Origin: JANNAV01 sp031384695
Lineage (GTDB): Bacteria; Pseudomonadota; Alphaproteobacteria; Rhodobacterales; Rhodobacteraceae
Length of the DNA: 46,525 nucleotides
NCBI GenBank assembly: GCA_031384695.1
Contig: JANNAV010000036.1
Coordinates: forward strand, 1-46,525
Direction of reading: 5' to 3'
The position numbers and the translations under genes are program-made. Positions 1 to 8,248 of this stretch are shown here, one piece after another. Position 1 is the stretch's first letter. The number at the start of each line of letters is the position of its first letter. The notes beneath the pieces are model-generated. The model was not told the origin of the DNA. It did no database searches and saw only the letters and a list, made by a program, of their open reading frames with translations.

Positions 1-521
1 GCCTCGGAAAAGCGCCAGACATCGGTGCCGGAACCGATATCCTTGCCCTGCCATTTGCCGTTGAGCATCGGCCCGGAGGACACCACGATGGCGGGCAGAT
101 CGACCGAGGCCGCGCCCATCAACTGCCCCGGCGTGGTTTTATCGCAGCCGCCCAGCAGTACCACCCCGTCCATGCCGTAAGCGCGGATGCATTCCTCGAC
201 ATCCATCGCCAGCAGGTTGCGAAACAGCATGGCGGTGGGCTTCATCTGCGCCTCGCCCAAGGAGGTGACCGGGAATTCGACCGGAAAACCGCCCGCCTCC
301 CAGACCCCGCGTTTGACGCCTTCGGCCAGATCACGCAGACCCGAGTTGCAGGGGCTGAGTTCCGACCAGGTGTTGCAGATGCCGATGATCGGGCGGCCAT
401 CGAACACATGATCGGGAAAGCCCTGATTCTTCATCCAGGAGCGGTGGATGAAACCATCCTTGTCGTTCTTGCCATACCAGGCGCGGTTGCGGCGGGTGGC
501 GTTGCCGTCGGGTTTGGTCAT
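1..521 (-). CDS. IlvD/Edd-family dehydratase, N-terminal part (cut by window edge)
   Basis: This is the first ~173 residues of an iron-sulfur dehydratase of the dihydroxy-acid / sugar-acid (IlvD/Edd) family; the rest lies beyond base 1. The start is the ATG at 521-519. Visible family features are the block around residues 44-60 (IIGICNTWSEL followed by SPCN, with Cys49 and Cys58) and the GGCDKTTPG block with Cys126; members use such cysteines to hold the Fe-S cluster. It lies 60 bp downstream of the GH4 gene on the same strand, so it probably belongs to the sugar operon. That context favours an aldonate dehydratase (arabonate, galactonate or xylonate type) over the IlvD of branched-chain amino acid synthesis. 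Substrate choice is inference. Family membership is secure, but the C-terminal half cannot be checked. Confidence 0.88.
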   Translation of the reverse strand, partial: MTKPDGNATRRNRAWYGKNDKDGFIHRSWMKNQGFPDHVFDGRPIIGICNTWSELSPCNSGLRDLAEGVKRGVWEAGGFPVEFPVTSLGEAQMKPTAMLFRNLLAMDVEECIRAYGMDGVVLLGGCDKTTPGQLMGAASVDLPAIVVSSGPMLNGKWQGKDIGSGTDVWRFSE

Positions 522-581
522 CGGGGTGGTGCCTCCGGCAGGGGTAAATCAGGACAGCAGAAATCAGGCGGCCCGCAGCAA

Positions 582-1937
582 TCAGGCGGCCTGACGGGTT
601 TGCAGCCAGCGGGGCAGCATATCGCCATGCGCGTCGATCAGATCATCGACCAAAGCGCGGATCTGGCCAAGATCCAGTTCGGCGGCGGTGTGCGGATCCA
701 GCATCGCGGCATGATAGATGTGATCGCGGTTTTCTTCCATCAGGGCGGCAACCGTCAGTTCCTGCACGTTGATATTGGTGCGCATCAGGGCAATCAGCTG
801 CGGCGGGATGCCGGTGACGCAAGTGGGCTGCAACCCGTTTGCGTCCACCAGAACCGGCACCTCGACGGCGGCACCTTCCGGGAGTTGGGGGATATAGCCA
901 CGGTTCGGGATATTGCCATAGATCACCGAAGGCGTGCCGGTGATGATGGAATTCATGATGGTGGCGGCGTATTCGTGGGTGGGTTTCACCTCGATCGTAT
1001 CGGCTTTGGCGTAGGCTTCGGCCTGTCTGGCCCAGGCGGCGATCTGCAACTCGCAACGCTGCGGGTATTCATCCAGCGGGATGCCGAATTTCTCGATCAG
1101 GTCGGGGCGGTTATCCTTGATGAACCACGGCACGTATTCGGCGAAATGTTCGGAGGATTCGGTCACGAAATGGCCGAAGTGCATCATGGTTTCATAGCGC
1201 ACCTTGTTCTGGCAATGCGGGCGTTCCAGCGGGGTTTTGGGGATGCGGCCGGCGCGATAGCCGTCGCGCAAGGCGGGGTAGAGATCGCGGTAGCTGCCGT
1301 CGGGGTTGCGCGCCTCAAGGTTCAGGAAAAACGCCATGTGGTTGATGCCGGCGGCACGAAAGCGCAGGTCCGTGACGGGGATGTTCAGATCGAAGGCCAG
1401 TTCCTCGGTGGTGTTCTGCACCGAATGGCAGAGGCCCACCTGTTTGATATCAGGGTATTTTGCGCCCAAGGCCCAAGTGTTTATGGCCATCGGGTTGACG
1501 TATTGCAGCAACAGCGCGAGGGGGCAGATCTGGCGCATATCCTCGGCCAGTTTCCACAGATGTGGCACGGTGCGCAGCCCGCGCATGATGCCACCGACGC
1601 CAAGCGTATCGGCGATGGTCTGGCGCAGGCCGTATTTCTTGGGGACATCGAAATCGACGACCGTGCTGGGTTTGTAGCCGCCGATCTGAAAGGCGGTGAT
1701 CACGAAATCAGCACCTTGCAGGGCGCGGCGCTGATCGGTGTGGGTTTCGATTTTCGCCGTGGCGTTCAGCGAATGCACCATCTTGCGCACGACGGTTTCC
1801 GATTCCGCCAGACGTTTGGCATCAATATCCATCAGCGCAAACGTCGCCCCGGCAAGCGAGGCTGTGTTCAGCGCATCACCGATCAGGTTCTTCATGAAGA
1901 CGGTCGAGCCAGCCCCGATGAAGGCAATTCTGGTCAT
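582..1937 (-). CDS. GH4 family alpha-glycosidase (alpha-galactosidase/alpha-glucosidase type)
   Basis: The 451-residue protein is a glycoside hydrolase family 4 enzyme, a cytoplasmic NAD- and metal-dependent glycosidase working by redox elimination. The N-terminal Rossmann motif GAGSTVF is at residues 8-14, NPM at 148-150, the metal-ligand Cys in GLCHS at Cys170, and the second metal ligand in GINHM at His200. The CHS form of the motif fits alpha-galactosidase-like (MelA/AglA) members rather than phospho-glycosidases, which agrees with an ABC importer and no PTS nearby. The start ATG overlaps the stop of the upstream permease (ATGA at 1937-1934), so the two are translationally coupled. The last codons repeat as a 12-bp direct repeat (562-573 and 580-591). 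Alpha-galactoside versus alpha-glucoside or alpha-glucuronide specificity is not settled by sequence. Confidence 0.9.
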   Translation of the reverse strand: MTRIAFIGAGSTVFMKNLIGDALNTASLAGATFALMDIDAKRLAESETVVRKMVHSLNATAKIETHTDQRRALQGADFVITAFQIGGYKPSTVVDFDVPKKYGLRQTIADTLGVGGIMRGLRTVPHLWKLAEDMRQICPLALLLQYVNPMAINTWALGAKYPDIKQVGLCHSVQNTTEELAFDLNIPVTDLRFRAAGINHMAFFLNLEARNPDGSYRDLYPALRDGYRAGRIPKTPLERPHCQNKVRYETMMHFGHFVTESSEHFAEYVPWFIKDNRPDLIEKFGIPLDEYPQRCELQIAAWARQAEAYAKADTIEVKPTHEYAATIMNSIITGTPSVIYGNIPNRGYIPQLPEGAAVEVPVLVDANGLQPTCVTGIPPQLIALMRTNINVQELTVAALMEENRDHIYHAAMLDPHTAAELDLGQIRALVDDLIDAHGDMLPRWLQTRQAA

Positions 1938-2779
1938 TTTACGGCTCCGAGGGTGAGGCCCGCGATGAAATGTTTCTGCATCAGGAAGAACATCAGAACG
2001 GGCGGCAGGGCGGCGATGATGGACCCGGCCGAAACCAGATGCCAGGCGGCGATCCACTGGCCGTTGAGCGAGTTGAGGCCGGCGGTGACGGGTTGGATGC
2101 TGGCGGATGTGGTCAGCACGGTGGCCCAGAAATACTCGTTCCAGATGAAGGTGAACACCAGCACCGAAAGGGCCGCGATGGCCGGGCGCATCAGGGGGAC
2201 AACGATGTGCCAGAAAATCTGGATTTCCGAGATGCCTTCCACGCGGGCGGCCTCGATCAGTTCGAACGGCATCGCCTTGATGAAGTTGCGCATGAACAGG
2301 GTGCAAAAGCCGGTTTGAAAGGCGATGTGGAACAGGCCAAGGCCGGTGGTGGTGTTGATCAGGCCGAGGTTGACCGTCATATCGCGCACCGGCACCATCA
2401 GAATCTGGAAGGGCACGAAGTTTCCGGCCACGAAGATGAAGAATATCAACATGTTGAAGCGGAATTTGTAGATGCCAAGGGCAAAGCCGGTCATGGTGGA
2501 AAGGGCGACCACCCCGATTACCACCGGAATGGTCAGCTTGAACGAGTTCAGGATGTACTGCCCGATGGCCGAATTGCGGAACACGTCGGCGTAATTCTCG
2601 AAGGCGATGTAGGACGGCATGCCGAAATAATTGCCCTGCGCCAGATCGGAGGCCGGGCGAAGCGAGGTGAGGGCGACACCCAGCATCGGGAACAGCCAGA
2701 TGAACAGGGCGATTGGCAGCGCCACCTTGTACATGATCTGGGTGGACCGCGAGGTTTGTTCGATGGGGCGTGGGAACAT
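1934..2779 (-). CDS. Carbohydrate ABC transporter permease (MalG-like)
   Basis: This 281-residue inner-membrane protein is the second permease of a CUT1-type sugar importer. About six hydrophobic segments are visible, starting with one near residues 15-35. The cytoplasmic EAA loop that contacts the ATPase reads ELIEAARVEGISEIQIFWHI, followed by VPLMRPA. I chose the ATG at 2779 because it lies 2 bp after the stop of the upstream permease; an in-frame ATG at 2806 would overlap that gene by 25 bp. It overlaps the GH4 gene by 4 bp. It should pair with the upstream MalF-like permease, the binding protein at 3776-5011 and the ATPase at 5927-7000 on the other strand. Confidence 0.92.
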   Translation of the reverse strand: MFPRPIEQTSRSTQIMYKVALPIALFIWLFPMLGVALTSLRPASDLAQGNYFGMPSYIAFENYADVFRNSAIGQYILNSFKLTIPVVIGVVALSTMTGFALGIYKFRFNMLIFFIFVAGNFVPFQILMVPVRDMTVNLGLINTTTGLGLFHIAFQTGFCTLFMRNFIKAMPFELIEAARVEGISEIQIFWHIVVPLMRPAIAALSVLVFTFIWNEYFWATVLTTSASIQPVTAGLNSLNGQWIAAWHLVSAGSIIAALPPVLMFFLMQKHFIAGLTLGAVK

Positions 2780-2781
2780 GG

Positions 2782-3669
2782 TTATCGCTCCGTTTCGTCG
2801 CGCCACATCTTCCAGATGAAGCCCGAGATGAAGATCATCATGATGCCGAACAGCACCACAGCGATGGCGGCCCCGTAGCCCATACGGTAGCCGTATTCCG
2901 ACAGCGCCTGTTCATACATGTAGTAGGACAGCACCCGCGACGAGCCGTAAGGGCCGCCCGAGGTCATGATGGACACGAGGTCAAACGAGCGCAGCGCGCC
3001 GATGACGGTGACAACGATGGCGATGAAGGTGGCCGGGCGCAGTTGCGGGATAATGACGTACCAGAGCATCTTCCAACCCTTGGCCCCATCGAGACGCGCC
3101 GCCTCGACCTGATCGGGGGCGACGTTGTTCAGACCTGTCAGATACAGGATCATCACATAGGCAACCTGCGGCCAGAGGCCAGCCGCGATGATGCCATAGT
3201 TGACGTAATCCTCGTCCGCCAGCAGGGCGATGCCGGAGCCGGTGAGAAATTCGGTCAGCAGATAGAGCAGGCCGAAATTGGGCGCATAGAACCACGCGAA
3301 CATCAGGCCGACGACCACCTGCGATATCACGAAGGGAAAAAAGAACAGCGATTTGTAGATGCGGATGCCGCGCACTGTCTGGTTCAGGAAGATCGCCATC
3401 ATCAGGCCGATCGGCACCGCAAGCATGAACAGGACCAGCCAGATCACGTTGTTTTTCAGCGAGGTGAAAAACGCGTCGTCGTCGAACAGTTCGACATAAT
3501 TGGCGGTGCCGATCCAGGTTTTGGCACCAAGGCCATCCCAGTCGTAAAACGACAGCCACATGGATTGGAAAATCGGGATGATCACGTAGATCATGAACAT
3601 CACCATGCCGGGTGCCAGAAACAGCCAGGGGGCCAGACGGCGCTGGTTGGATTTCCAATAGGTGGACAT
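2782..3669 (-). CDS. Carbohydrate ABC transporter permease (MalF/UgpA-like)
   Basis: This 295-residue integral membrane protein is the first permease of the sugar importer. The start WKSNQRRLAPWLFLAPGM and a hydrophobic segment leading into a periplasmic loop are typical of CUT1 permeases. The EAA loop (VEAARLDGAKGWKMLWYVI then IPQLRP) is clear near residues 190-215. The start is the ATG at 3669, preceded by a strong GGAGG; longer in-frame options up to 3813 would run into the binding-protein gene's spacer. The gene lies 106 bp downstream of the binding-protein stop and 2 bp before the next permease start, so it is part of one operon. Inducer and regulation probably follow the divergent IclR regulator. 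Confidence 0.92.
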   Translation of the reverse strand: MSTYWKSNQRRLAPWLFLAPGMVMFMIYVIIPIFQSMWLSFYDWDGLGAKTWIGTANYVELFDDDAFFTSLKNNVIWLVLFMLAVPIGLMMAIFLNQTVRGIRIYKSLFFFPFVISQVVVGLMFAWFYAPNFGLLYLLTEFLTGSGIALLADEDYVNYGIIAAGLWPQVAYVMILYLTGLNNVAPDQVEAARLDGAKGWKMLWYVIIPQLRPATFIAIVVTVIGALRSFDLVSIMTSGGPYGSSRVLSYYMYEQALSEYGYRMGYGAAIAVVLFGIMMIFISGFIWKMWRDETER

Positions 3670-3775
3670 TTGAACCTCCGGGCAGCGACAGTGGCGGGAA
3701 GGATACGGCGGGCCTGCGCAGGTGGTGTCTCGCCTGAAAGTCCGGACGCGCCCGAAGGCGCGTCCGGCAGAGTTT

Positions 3776-5011
3776 TCAGTATGCGGTGGCGCGCACTTTT
3801 TCCAGACGCTCAAGGATCGCGTCCAGACGCTCGGGCTTTACCATGAACTCCTGGAAGCCTTCCATGCCGGCCTTTGCCATCTCTGCTGGCGCGTCACGGT
3901 CGAAGAACTGCGCCAAAGCATAGGCCTCGGACAGCATCGTGAAGCCCGCCGAGATGAACGGATCGTCAGCCGCCACGGTGGAGTTCTTGTTGGTGGGCAG
4001 TTGGCCAAGCGTGGCGTTCAGCTTGGTCTGCGCATCGGCAGACGCCACATAGGCCAGGAACAGCTTGGCGTCGGCGACGTTCTTGGCACCAGCCGTGATG
4101 TGGATGGTGTCGGTTGGCGCATCTTCGGCACGTGGCACGCCCGGAGTGATTTCCGGGAACGGCATGAAGCCGAGGTTGTCGTTGGTCATGCCGCCTTCTT
4201 TGAACGTGGCCACGGCAAAGTTGCCCATGACGTAGTTCGCAGCCTTGCCCTGCACCAGCAGTGCCGCCGCATCCTGCCAGTCGATGGCAGCGTGGTTTGC
4301 GGTGACATAGCCCGGCTCGACCAGTTTCGCCCATTGTGCGAACACGTCGCGGGTTTTCTGATCGGTCCATGCGATCTTGCCGGCGGTCAGATCCATGTGC
4401 CACTCGTAGCCATTGGTGCGCAGCGACATGTAATCGAAGATGCCAGCGCCGGGCCACAGCGCCGAAGTGCCGGTGGTCAGGCAGTCGATGCCCGCCGCCT
4501 TGAACAACGCGCAGTTGGCAATGAAGCCATCCCAGTTGGTGGGAACTTCAGCGCCGACCTGCTTGTACACGTCTTTGTTGAAGTAGATGCCCCACTGGTA
4601 ATAGGTATAGGGCACGCCCCACTGCTTGCCGTCGATGGTCATCGACGCCTTGGCCGAGGCAAGGCTGTCGCCCAGACCATTGGCTTCCCAAACATCCGTC
4701 ACGTCCTGAAACTGCCCGGCGGCGACGAAGGGGGCCATACGGTTGCCGGCGTACCAGTTGGCAAGATCCGGGCTGTCGGTGGTCAGAAAGTTGCGGATGG
4801 CGGTCTTGTAGCCTTCGTGATCGAAGTTCTGCAACACCACGTCGACATCGGGGTTCGCAGCCTCGAAATCGGCGATCAGCGCTTCCATGCCGGCCAATGG
4901 ATTGGCGTCGTAATCGGCGAAGTAGGTGAGCGTGCGTTTCTCGGCCATTGCGGTGCTTGCCAACAGCAAGCCCACAACGAGTGCTGCTGCACCAGTTTTG
5001 GTATGGACCAT
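3776..5011 (-). CDS. Sugar ABC transporter substrate-binding protein
   Basis: The 411-residue protein is a periplasmic family 1 extracellular solute-binding protein. It has a signal peptide (MVHTKTGAAALVVGLLLAST, cut after AMA near residue 23). The body carries the usual cues: LTYFADYDANP at the start of the mature domain, ALIADFEAANPDVDV, a WGVPYTYYQWGIYFNK hinge-region block and a C-terminal helix near EGFQEFM. The ATG at 5011 is preceded by AGGGAGGAAACC, a strong ribosome-binding site. It is the first gene of the minus-strand sugar operon and is transcribed away from the IclR gene, sharing a 106-bp divergent promoter region. The ligand is probably an oligosaccharide cut by the GH4 enzyme encoded in the same operon (inference). 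Confidence 0.93.
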   Translation of the reverse strand: MVHTKTGAAALVVGLLLASTAMAEKRTLTYFADYDANPLAGMEALIADFEAANPDVDVVLQNFDHEGYKTAIRNFLTTDSPDLANWYAGNRMAPFVAAGQFQDVTDVWEANGLGDSLASAKASMTIDGKQWGVPYTYYQWGIYFNKDVYKQVGAEVPTNWDGFIANCALFKAAGIDCLTTGTSALWPGAGIFDYMSLRTNGYEWHMDLTAGKIAWTDQKTRDVFAQWAKLVEPGYVTANHAAIDWQDAAALLVQGKAANYVMGNFAVATFKEGGMTNDNLGFMPFPEITPGVPRAEDAPTDTIHITAGAKNVADAKLFLAYVASADAQTKLNATLGQLPTNKNSTVAADDPFISAGFTMLSEAYALAQFFDRDAPAEMAKAGMEGFQEFMVKPERLDAILERLEKVRATAY

Positions 5012-5027
5012 GGTTTCCTCCCTTTTG

Positions 5028-5064
5028 GTTCCATTATGTGAAACTTAGTCTTTAATGTTGAAAC
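5028..5064. promoter_or_regulatory. Candidate IclR operator in divergent promoter region
   Basis: Bases 5028-5044 form an interrupted palindrome: GTTCCA, five bases, then TGAAAC (five of six positions match the inverted half). A further TGAAAC half-site begins at 5059, 20 bp after the first TGAAAC, so both lie on the same face of the helix. The site sits between the binding-protein gene and the IclR gene, where an autoregulatory operator is expected. The palindrome resembles the known IclR-type pattern of TTTC/GAAA half-sites only loosely. Binding is inferred, not shown. Confidence 0.45.
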
Positions 5065-5117
5065 TATGCGGCAGATCGTCTAGCCTTGTCAACAGGCGTG
5101 AGGAGGACGCAAACCGC

Positions 5118-5903
5118 ATGGGATCGGAGAGTAACTCGGACGGGACGGTTGGCAAGGCGCTTGACGTTCTGGACATGGTGGCGCTGGCCGGACGGCCGGT
5201 GCGCTTTGGCGAGTTGCTGGCGCACAGTGCCTATCCCAAGGCCACGCTTTACCGGTTTTTGCAGACCCTGACCAGTCAGGGCATGCTGCAGATGGATGCG
5301 GATCGCGGCACCTACACGCTGGGTGTACGGCTGGTGCGGCTTGCGCATGTGGCCTGGGCGCAAAGTTCTCTGGCACCTCTGGCGCGGCCCTATCTCGATG
5401 AATTGGCGCAGGAAACCGGGCAGACCATCCATCTGGCGCAGATGGATCAGGGGCAGGTTTTATACGTGGACAAGCGCAATGCTGCGCGTCCGGTGGACAT
5501 GTTTTCCAGTGCGGGCAAGGTGGGCCCGGCCTATTGCACCGGGGTGGGCAAGGCGATGCTGGCCTATGTGAGCGATGCACGGCTGGCCGCAGCGCTTGAC
5601 CGGCAAAGTTTTCACCGCTTTACCGCCAACACCCTCGACACCCCCGCGAAACTGCGCGCCGAACTGCGGTTGATTCGCGAGCGGGGCCACGCCTTTGACC
5701 GCGAGGAACACGAGCCGGGAATCATCTGCGTGGCGGTGCCGATCGTCAGCCGCGCCGGCCGGGTGCTGGGGGCGGTTTCGGTGACATCGACCACGGCGCT
5801 GACCACGCTTGACGCTTTGGAGGCGCAGGCGGGGCGGGTGAAGGACACAGCAGCGCGGATTGCGGTTGAAGCGGAAAGCTGGCGTTTTCCGGAACAGGAC
5901 TAG
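5118..5903 (+). CDS. IclR-family transcriptional regulator
   Basis: This 261-residue one-component regulator has an N-terminal winged helix (residues about 10-70: VGKALDVLDMVALAGRPVRF, then YPKATLYRFLQTL as the recognition helix and TYTLGVRLVRLAH). A C-terminal effector domain follows (YLDELAQETGQTIHLAQMDQ, then the C-terminal GVAV-like strand ICVAVPIVSRAGRVLGAVSV). I chose the ATG at 5118 over an in-frame start at 5055 because AGGAGG lies 11 bp upstream and 5055 would fall inside the divergent control region. It is 23 bp from the ATPase gene and divergent from the sugar operon, so it likely controls both in response to a sugar or sugar acid. Whether it represses or activates cannot be read from sequence. 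Confidence 0.93.
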   Translation: MGSESNSDGTVGKALDVLDMVALAGRPVRFGELLAHSAYPKATLYRFLQTLTSQGMLQMDADRGTYTLGVRLVRLAHVAWAQSSLAPLARPYLDELAQETGQTIHLAQMDQGQVLYVDKRNAARPVDMFSSAGKVGPAYCTGVGKAMLAYVSDARLAAALDRQSFHRFTANTLDTPAKLRAELRLIRERGHAFDREEHEPGIICVAVPIVSRAGRVLGAVSVTSTTALTTLDALEAQAGRVKDTAARIAVEAESWRFPEQD

Positions 5904-5926
5904 GGCATCAAAGGGGGAGGGATACC

Positions 5927-7000
5927 ATGGCGGAGGTTACGCTTAAGAAAGTCGTCAAACGGTTCGGCGATGTGCAGGTCATTCACGGCATTGATCTTGA
6001 GATCACCGATGGCGAGTTCGTGGTGTTCGTCGGCCCCTCGGGGTGTGGCAAGTCTACGCTTTTGCGGATGGTGGCGGGGCTGGAGGATACCAGCGGCGGC
6101 GCCATCAGCATCGGCGCGCGCGATGTCACCAACGTGGACCCTGCCGAGCGCGGCATCGCCATGGTGTTCCAGACCTACGCGCTTTACCCGCACATGACGG
6201 TGGGCGAGAACATGGGCTTTGGTTTGAAGATGACCGGACATCCGGCCAGTGAGATCGCCGCCAAGGTGAAGGAAGCCAGCCGCATCCTGAAGCTGGATGA
6301 TTATCTGGCGCGCAAGCCCAAGGCGCTTTCGGGCGGCCAGCGGCAGCGGGTGGCGATCGGGCGGGCCATCGTGCGTGGCCCGAAAGTGTTCCTGTTCGAC
6401 GAGCCGCTGTCGAACCTTGATGCCGAGTTGCGGGTGGAAATGCGGGTGGAAATCGCCCGCCTGCACCGAGAACTGGGCACCACGATGATCTATGTGACGC
6501 ATGATCAGGTCGAGGCGATGACGCTGGCCGACAAGATCGTTGTCTTGCGGGCGGGCCGGGTGGAACAGGTGGGCGCGCCGCTTGAGTTGTATCACAACCC
6601 CGACAACAAGTTTGTCGCGGGCTTTATCGGCAGCCCGGCGATGAACTTTGTGTCGGGTGTGGTTGTGGGTGGTGGCATGGTTGATGCCAAGGGGCTGGGA
6701 ACAACGGTTGCCATGACCACGGGATTGCCGGCCAGCGGTGGCGCGGTGACGCTGGGGATCAGGCCGCAGCATCTGACGGTTGACCCGAGCGGCCGCAGCC
6801 ACCGGGTGGAGATGACGGAAAAGCTGGGCGGCACCTCGTTCGTGCATCTGTCGGCGGCAACCGGCGAGCGGCTGGTGATCGAGGCGCATGACGACGCCGA
6901 TCTGGGGCCGGATGTGAAGATGGGCTCGATGGTGGGGGTGAAGATCGAGACGGGGCAGGTGATGGCATTTGACAGCAAGACCGGGCTGCGGATGCGTTAA
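5927..7000 (+). CDS. Sugar ABC transporter ATP-binding protein (UgpC/MsmK/MalK-like)
   Basis: This 357-residue ATPase should energise the sugar importer encoded on the opposite strand. Walker A GPSGCGKST is at 36-44, the Q-loop around FQTYALYPHM at 81-90, the LSGGQ signature at 134-138, Walker B FLFDEP at 155-160 and the H-loop histidine at 192. A C-terminal regulatory OB-type (TOBE) domain covers about 235-357 and includes LGIRPQHL. GGGGGAGGG lies just before the ATG at 5927. It is co-transcribed with the IclR gene, an unusual split in which regulator and ATPase face the rest of the transporter operon. ATPases of this group may serve several CUT1 permeases, so exclusivity is not assured. Confidence 0.95.
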   Translation: MAEVTLKKVVKRFGDVQVIHGIDLEITDGEFVVFVGPSGCGKSTLLRMVAGLEDTSGGAISIGARDVTNVDPAERGIAMVFQTYALYPHMTVGENMGFGLKMTGHPASEIAAKVKEASRILKLDDYLARKPKALSGGQRQRVAIGRAIVRGPKVFLFDEPLSNLDAELRVEMRVEIARLHRELGTTMIYVTHDQVEAMTLADKIVVLRAGRVEQVGAPLELYHNPDNKFVAGFIGSPAMNFVSGVVVGGGMVDAKGLGTTVAMTTGLPASGGAVTLGIRPQHLTVDPSGRSHRVEMTEKLGGTSFVHLSAATGERLVIEAHDDADLGPDVKMGSMVGVKIETGQVMAFDSKTGLRMR

Positions 7001-7065
7001 GGCCGCAGTTTCAGGGCCGCAGTTTCAGGGCCGCCGTTTCAGGGCCGCAGTTTCAGGGCCGCAGT
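7001..7065. repeat. 14-bp tandem repeat, about 4.6 copies
   Basis: Immediately after the ATPase stop the unit GGCCGCAGTTTCAG repeats in direct tandem; the third copy has one A-to-C change and the last is truncated at CAGTTC. The stop codon of the small minus-strand gene (7055-7053) falls inside the repeat, so the repeat encodes its last residues. The 14-bp unit is not a multiple of three. It may be a slippage tract between the two convergent genes. Confidence 0.9.
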
Positions 7066-7214
7066 TCGATGCGGTCCAGCATGGCCTCGAACGCCCGCAG
7101 CGACAGGCCGGTGCCGGTGGCACTGGTCAGCACTTCCCAGATGTTGGTGATCGGCGCGGGGGGGTGCGGCAGCGTCTGACTGTCGGATATCGGTTTGGGG
7201 TCCGGTTTTGGCAT
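7053..7214 (-). CDS. Small hypothetical protein (53 aa)
   Basis: I do not recognise this protein. The ATG at 7214 is preceded by GAGGAA at a suitable distance. The 53 residues begin MPKPDPKPISDSQTLPHPPA (proline-rich) and continue with a more ordered segment, NIWEVLTSATGTGLSLRAF then EAMLDRIEL, that could form a helix. An in-frame upstream start at 7301 would give 82 residues but has no clear ribosome-binding site. It has no signal peptide or membrane segment. It follows trhO on the same strand with a 96-bp gap and converges on the sugar ATPase gene. The stop lies in the 14-bp tandem repeat, so copy-number change would alter its C-terminus. Coding status is likely but not certain. Confidence 0.5.
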   Translation of the reverse strand: MPKPDPKPISDSQTLPHPPAPITNIWEVLTSATGTGLSLRAFEAMLDRIELRP

Positions 7215-7310
7215 GATGCGTTCCTCTTGCGGTTTGCGAAAAGAGGCCGGGCTGGTCAAAGGGGCGGTTGGCTTGGCTGAACTATTAGTTGACAGAAACA
7301 ATAAGAATTG

Positions 7311-8207
7311 TCAATCCGGCATGGCGCGGCGGGCGGCGGCCAGATCAAGCTGGCGCTGACGTTCGCGGAAACGGGCGCGGTCGGGTTCGGGGTATTCCCC
7401 GGCACAGTGCAGGCAGCAGACGCCACGCTCATAGCTGGGGGATTTCATGTCATCGGCGCTGATCGGGCGGCCGCAGGCGTGGCACATGCCATAGCTGCCG
7501 GGCGCAAGGCCGTGCGCCACCGAGACGCGGCCATCGAACACATAGCACTCGCCCTGCCACAGGCTTGCGGCCTTTGGCACCTCTTCGAGATATTTCAGGA
7601 TGCCGCCCTTCAGGTGGAACACCTGATCGACCCCCTGCCCCAGCAGATAATTGGTGGATTTCTCGCAGCGGATGCCGCCGGTGCAGAACATGGCGATGCG
7701 TTTGCCCGCATAGGCCGCTTTGTTGGCCTGCCACCATGCCGGAAAAGCGCCAAAGCTGTCGGTGCCGGGGTCAATCGCGCCGGCAAAGCTGCCGATGGCA
7801 GTTTCATAGGCGTTGCGGGTGTCGATCACCGCCACATCCGGGGCCGATATCAGTGCGTTCCAGTCGGCGGGCTGCACGTAATGGCCTTTGCGCGCCAAAG
7901 GGTCAACATCGGGCTGGCCCATGGTGACGATCTCGCGCTTCAGGCGCACTTTCATGCGGGCGAAGGGCTGGGTTTCGCTTTGCGCCTCTTGCCACTCCAG
8001 CCCCGCGCATCCGGGCAGGGCGCGGATATGGGCGAGGATTGCGCCGATGGCCGCGCGGCTGCCTGCAACAGTGCTGTTGATGCCTTCGGGCGCCAGCAAA
8101 AGCGAACCCTTTGCGCCGCCCGCACGGCAAAGCTGCAACAGCGGGCCTTGCAGGGCGGCGGGATCGGCAAAGCGGGCGAAGTGATAAAAGGCGGCGACGG
8201 TGAACAT
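7311..8207 (-). CDS. trhO: Oxygen-dependent tRNA uridine(34) hydroxylase TrhO (YceA, rhodanese-like)
   Basis: The 298-residue protein matches the TrhO/YceA family, which hydroxylates the wobble uridine of some tRNAs as a step to 5-(carb)oxymethoxy modifications. An N-terminal acylphosphatase-like domain (about 1-95, with the LLLAPEGIN block at 37-45) precedes a rhodanese domain whose active-site loop reads FCTGGIRCEKS, with catalytic Cys175 and Cys181. The C-terminal tail carries CHACGRP and, further on, CCLHC, a likely metal-binding pair usual in this family. The start is the ATG at 8207; an in-frame upstream start at 8267 would overlap the esterase gene. It lies 41 bp downstream of the esterase and is probably expressed on its own or as the tail of the opg transcript. 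Confidence 0.93.
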   Translation of the reverse strand: MFTVAAFYHFARFADPAALQGPLLQLCRAGGAKGSLLLAPEGINSTVAGSRAAIGAILAHIRALPGCAGLEWQEAQSETQPFARMKVRLKREIVTMGQPDVDPLARKGHYVQPADWNALISAPDVAVIDTRNAYETAIGSFAGAIDPGTDSFGAFPAWWQANKAAYAGKRIAMFCTGGIRCEKSTNYLLGQGVDQVFHLKGGILKYLEEVPKAASLWQGECYVFDGRVSVAHGLAPGSYGMCHACGRPISADDMKSPSYERGVCCLHCAGEYPEPDRARFRERQRQLDLAAARRAMPD

Positions 8208-8248
8208 GGGGCTGTGATTAGGGCGGGACGGCGCGAAGGGCAAGCGGC

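Noticed and set aside
408..2318. Long plus-strand open frame opposite the GH4 and permease genes
   Set aside because: The minus-strand genes have full family motifs and operon overlaps; the plus frame has none and is a GC-rich shadow.
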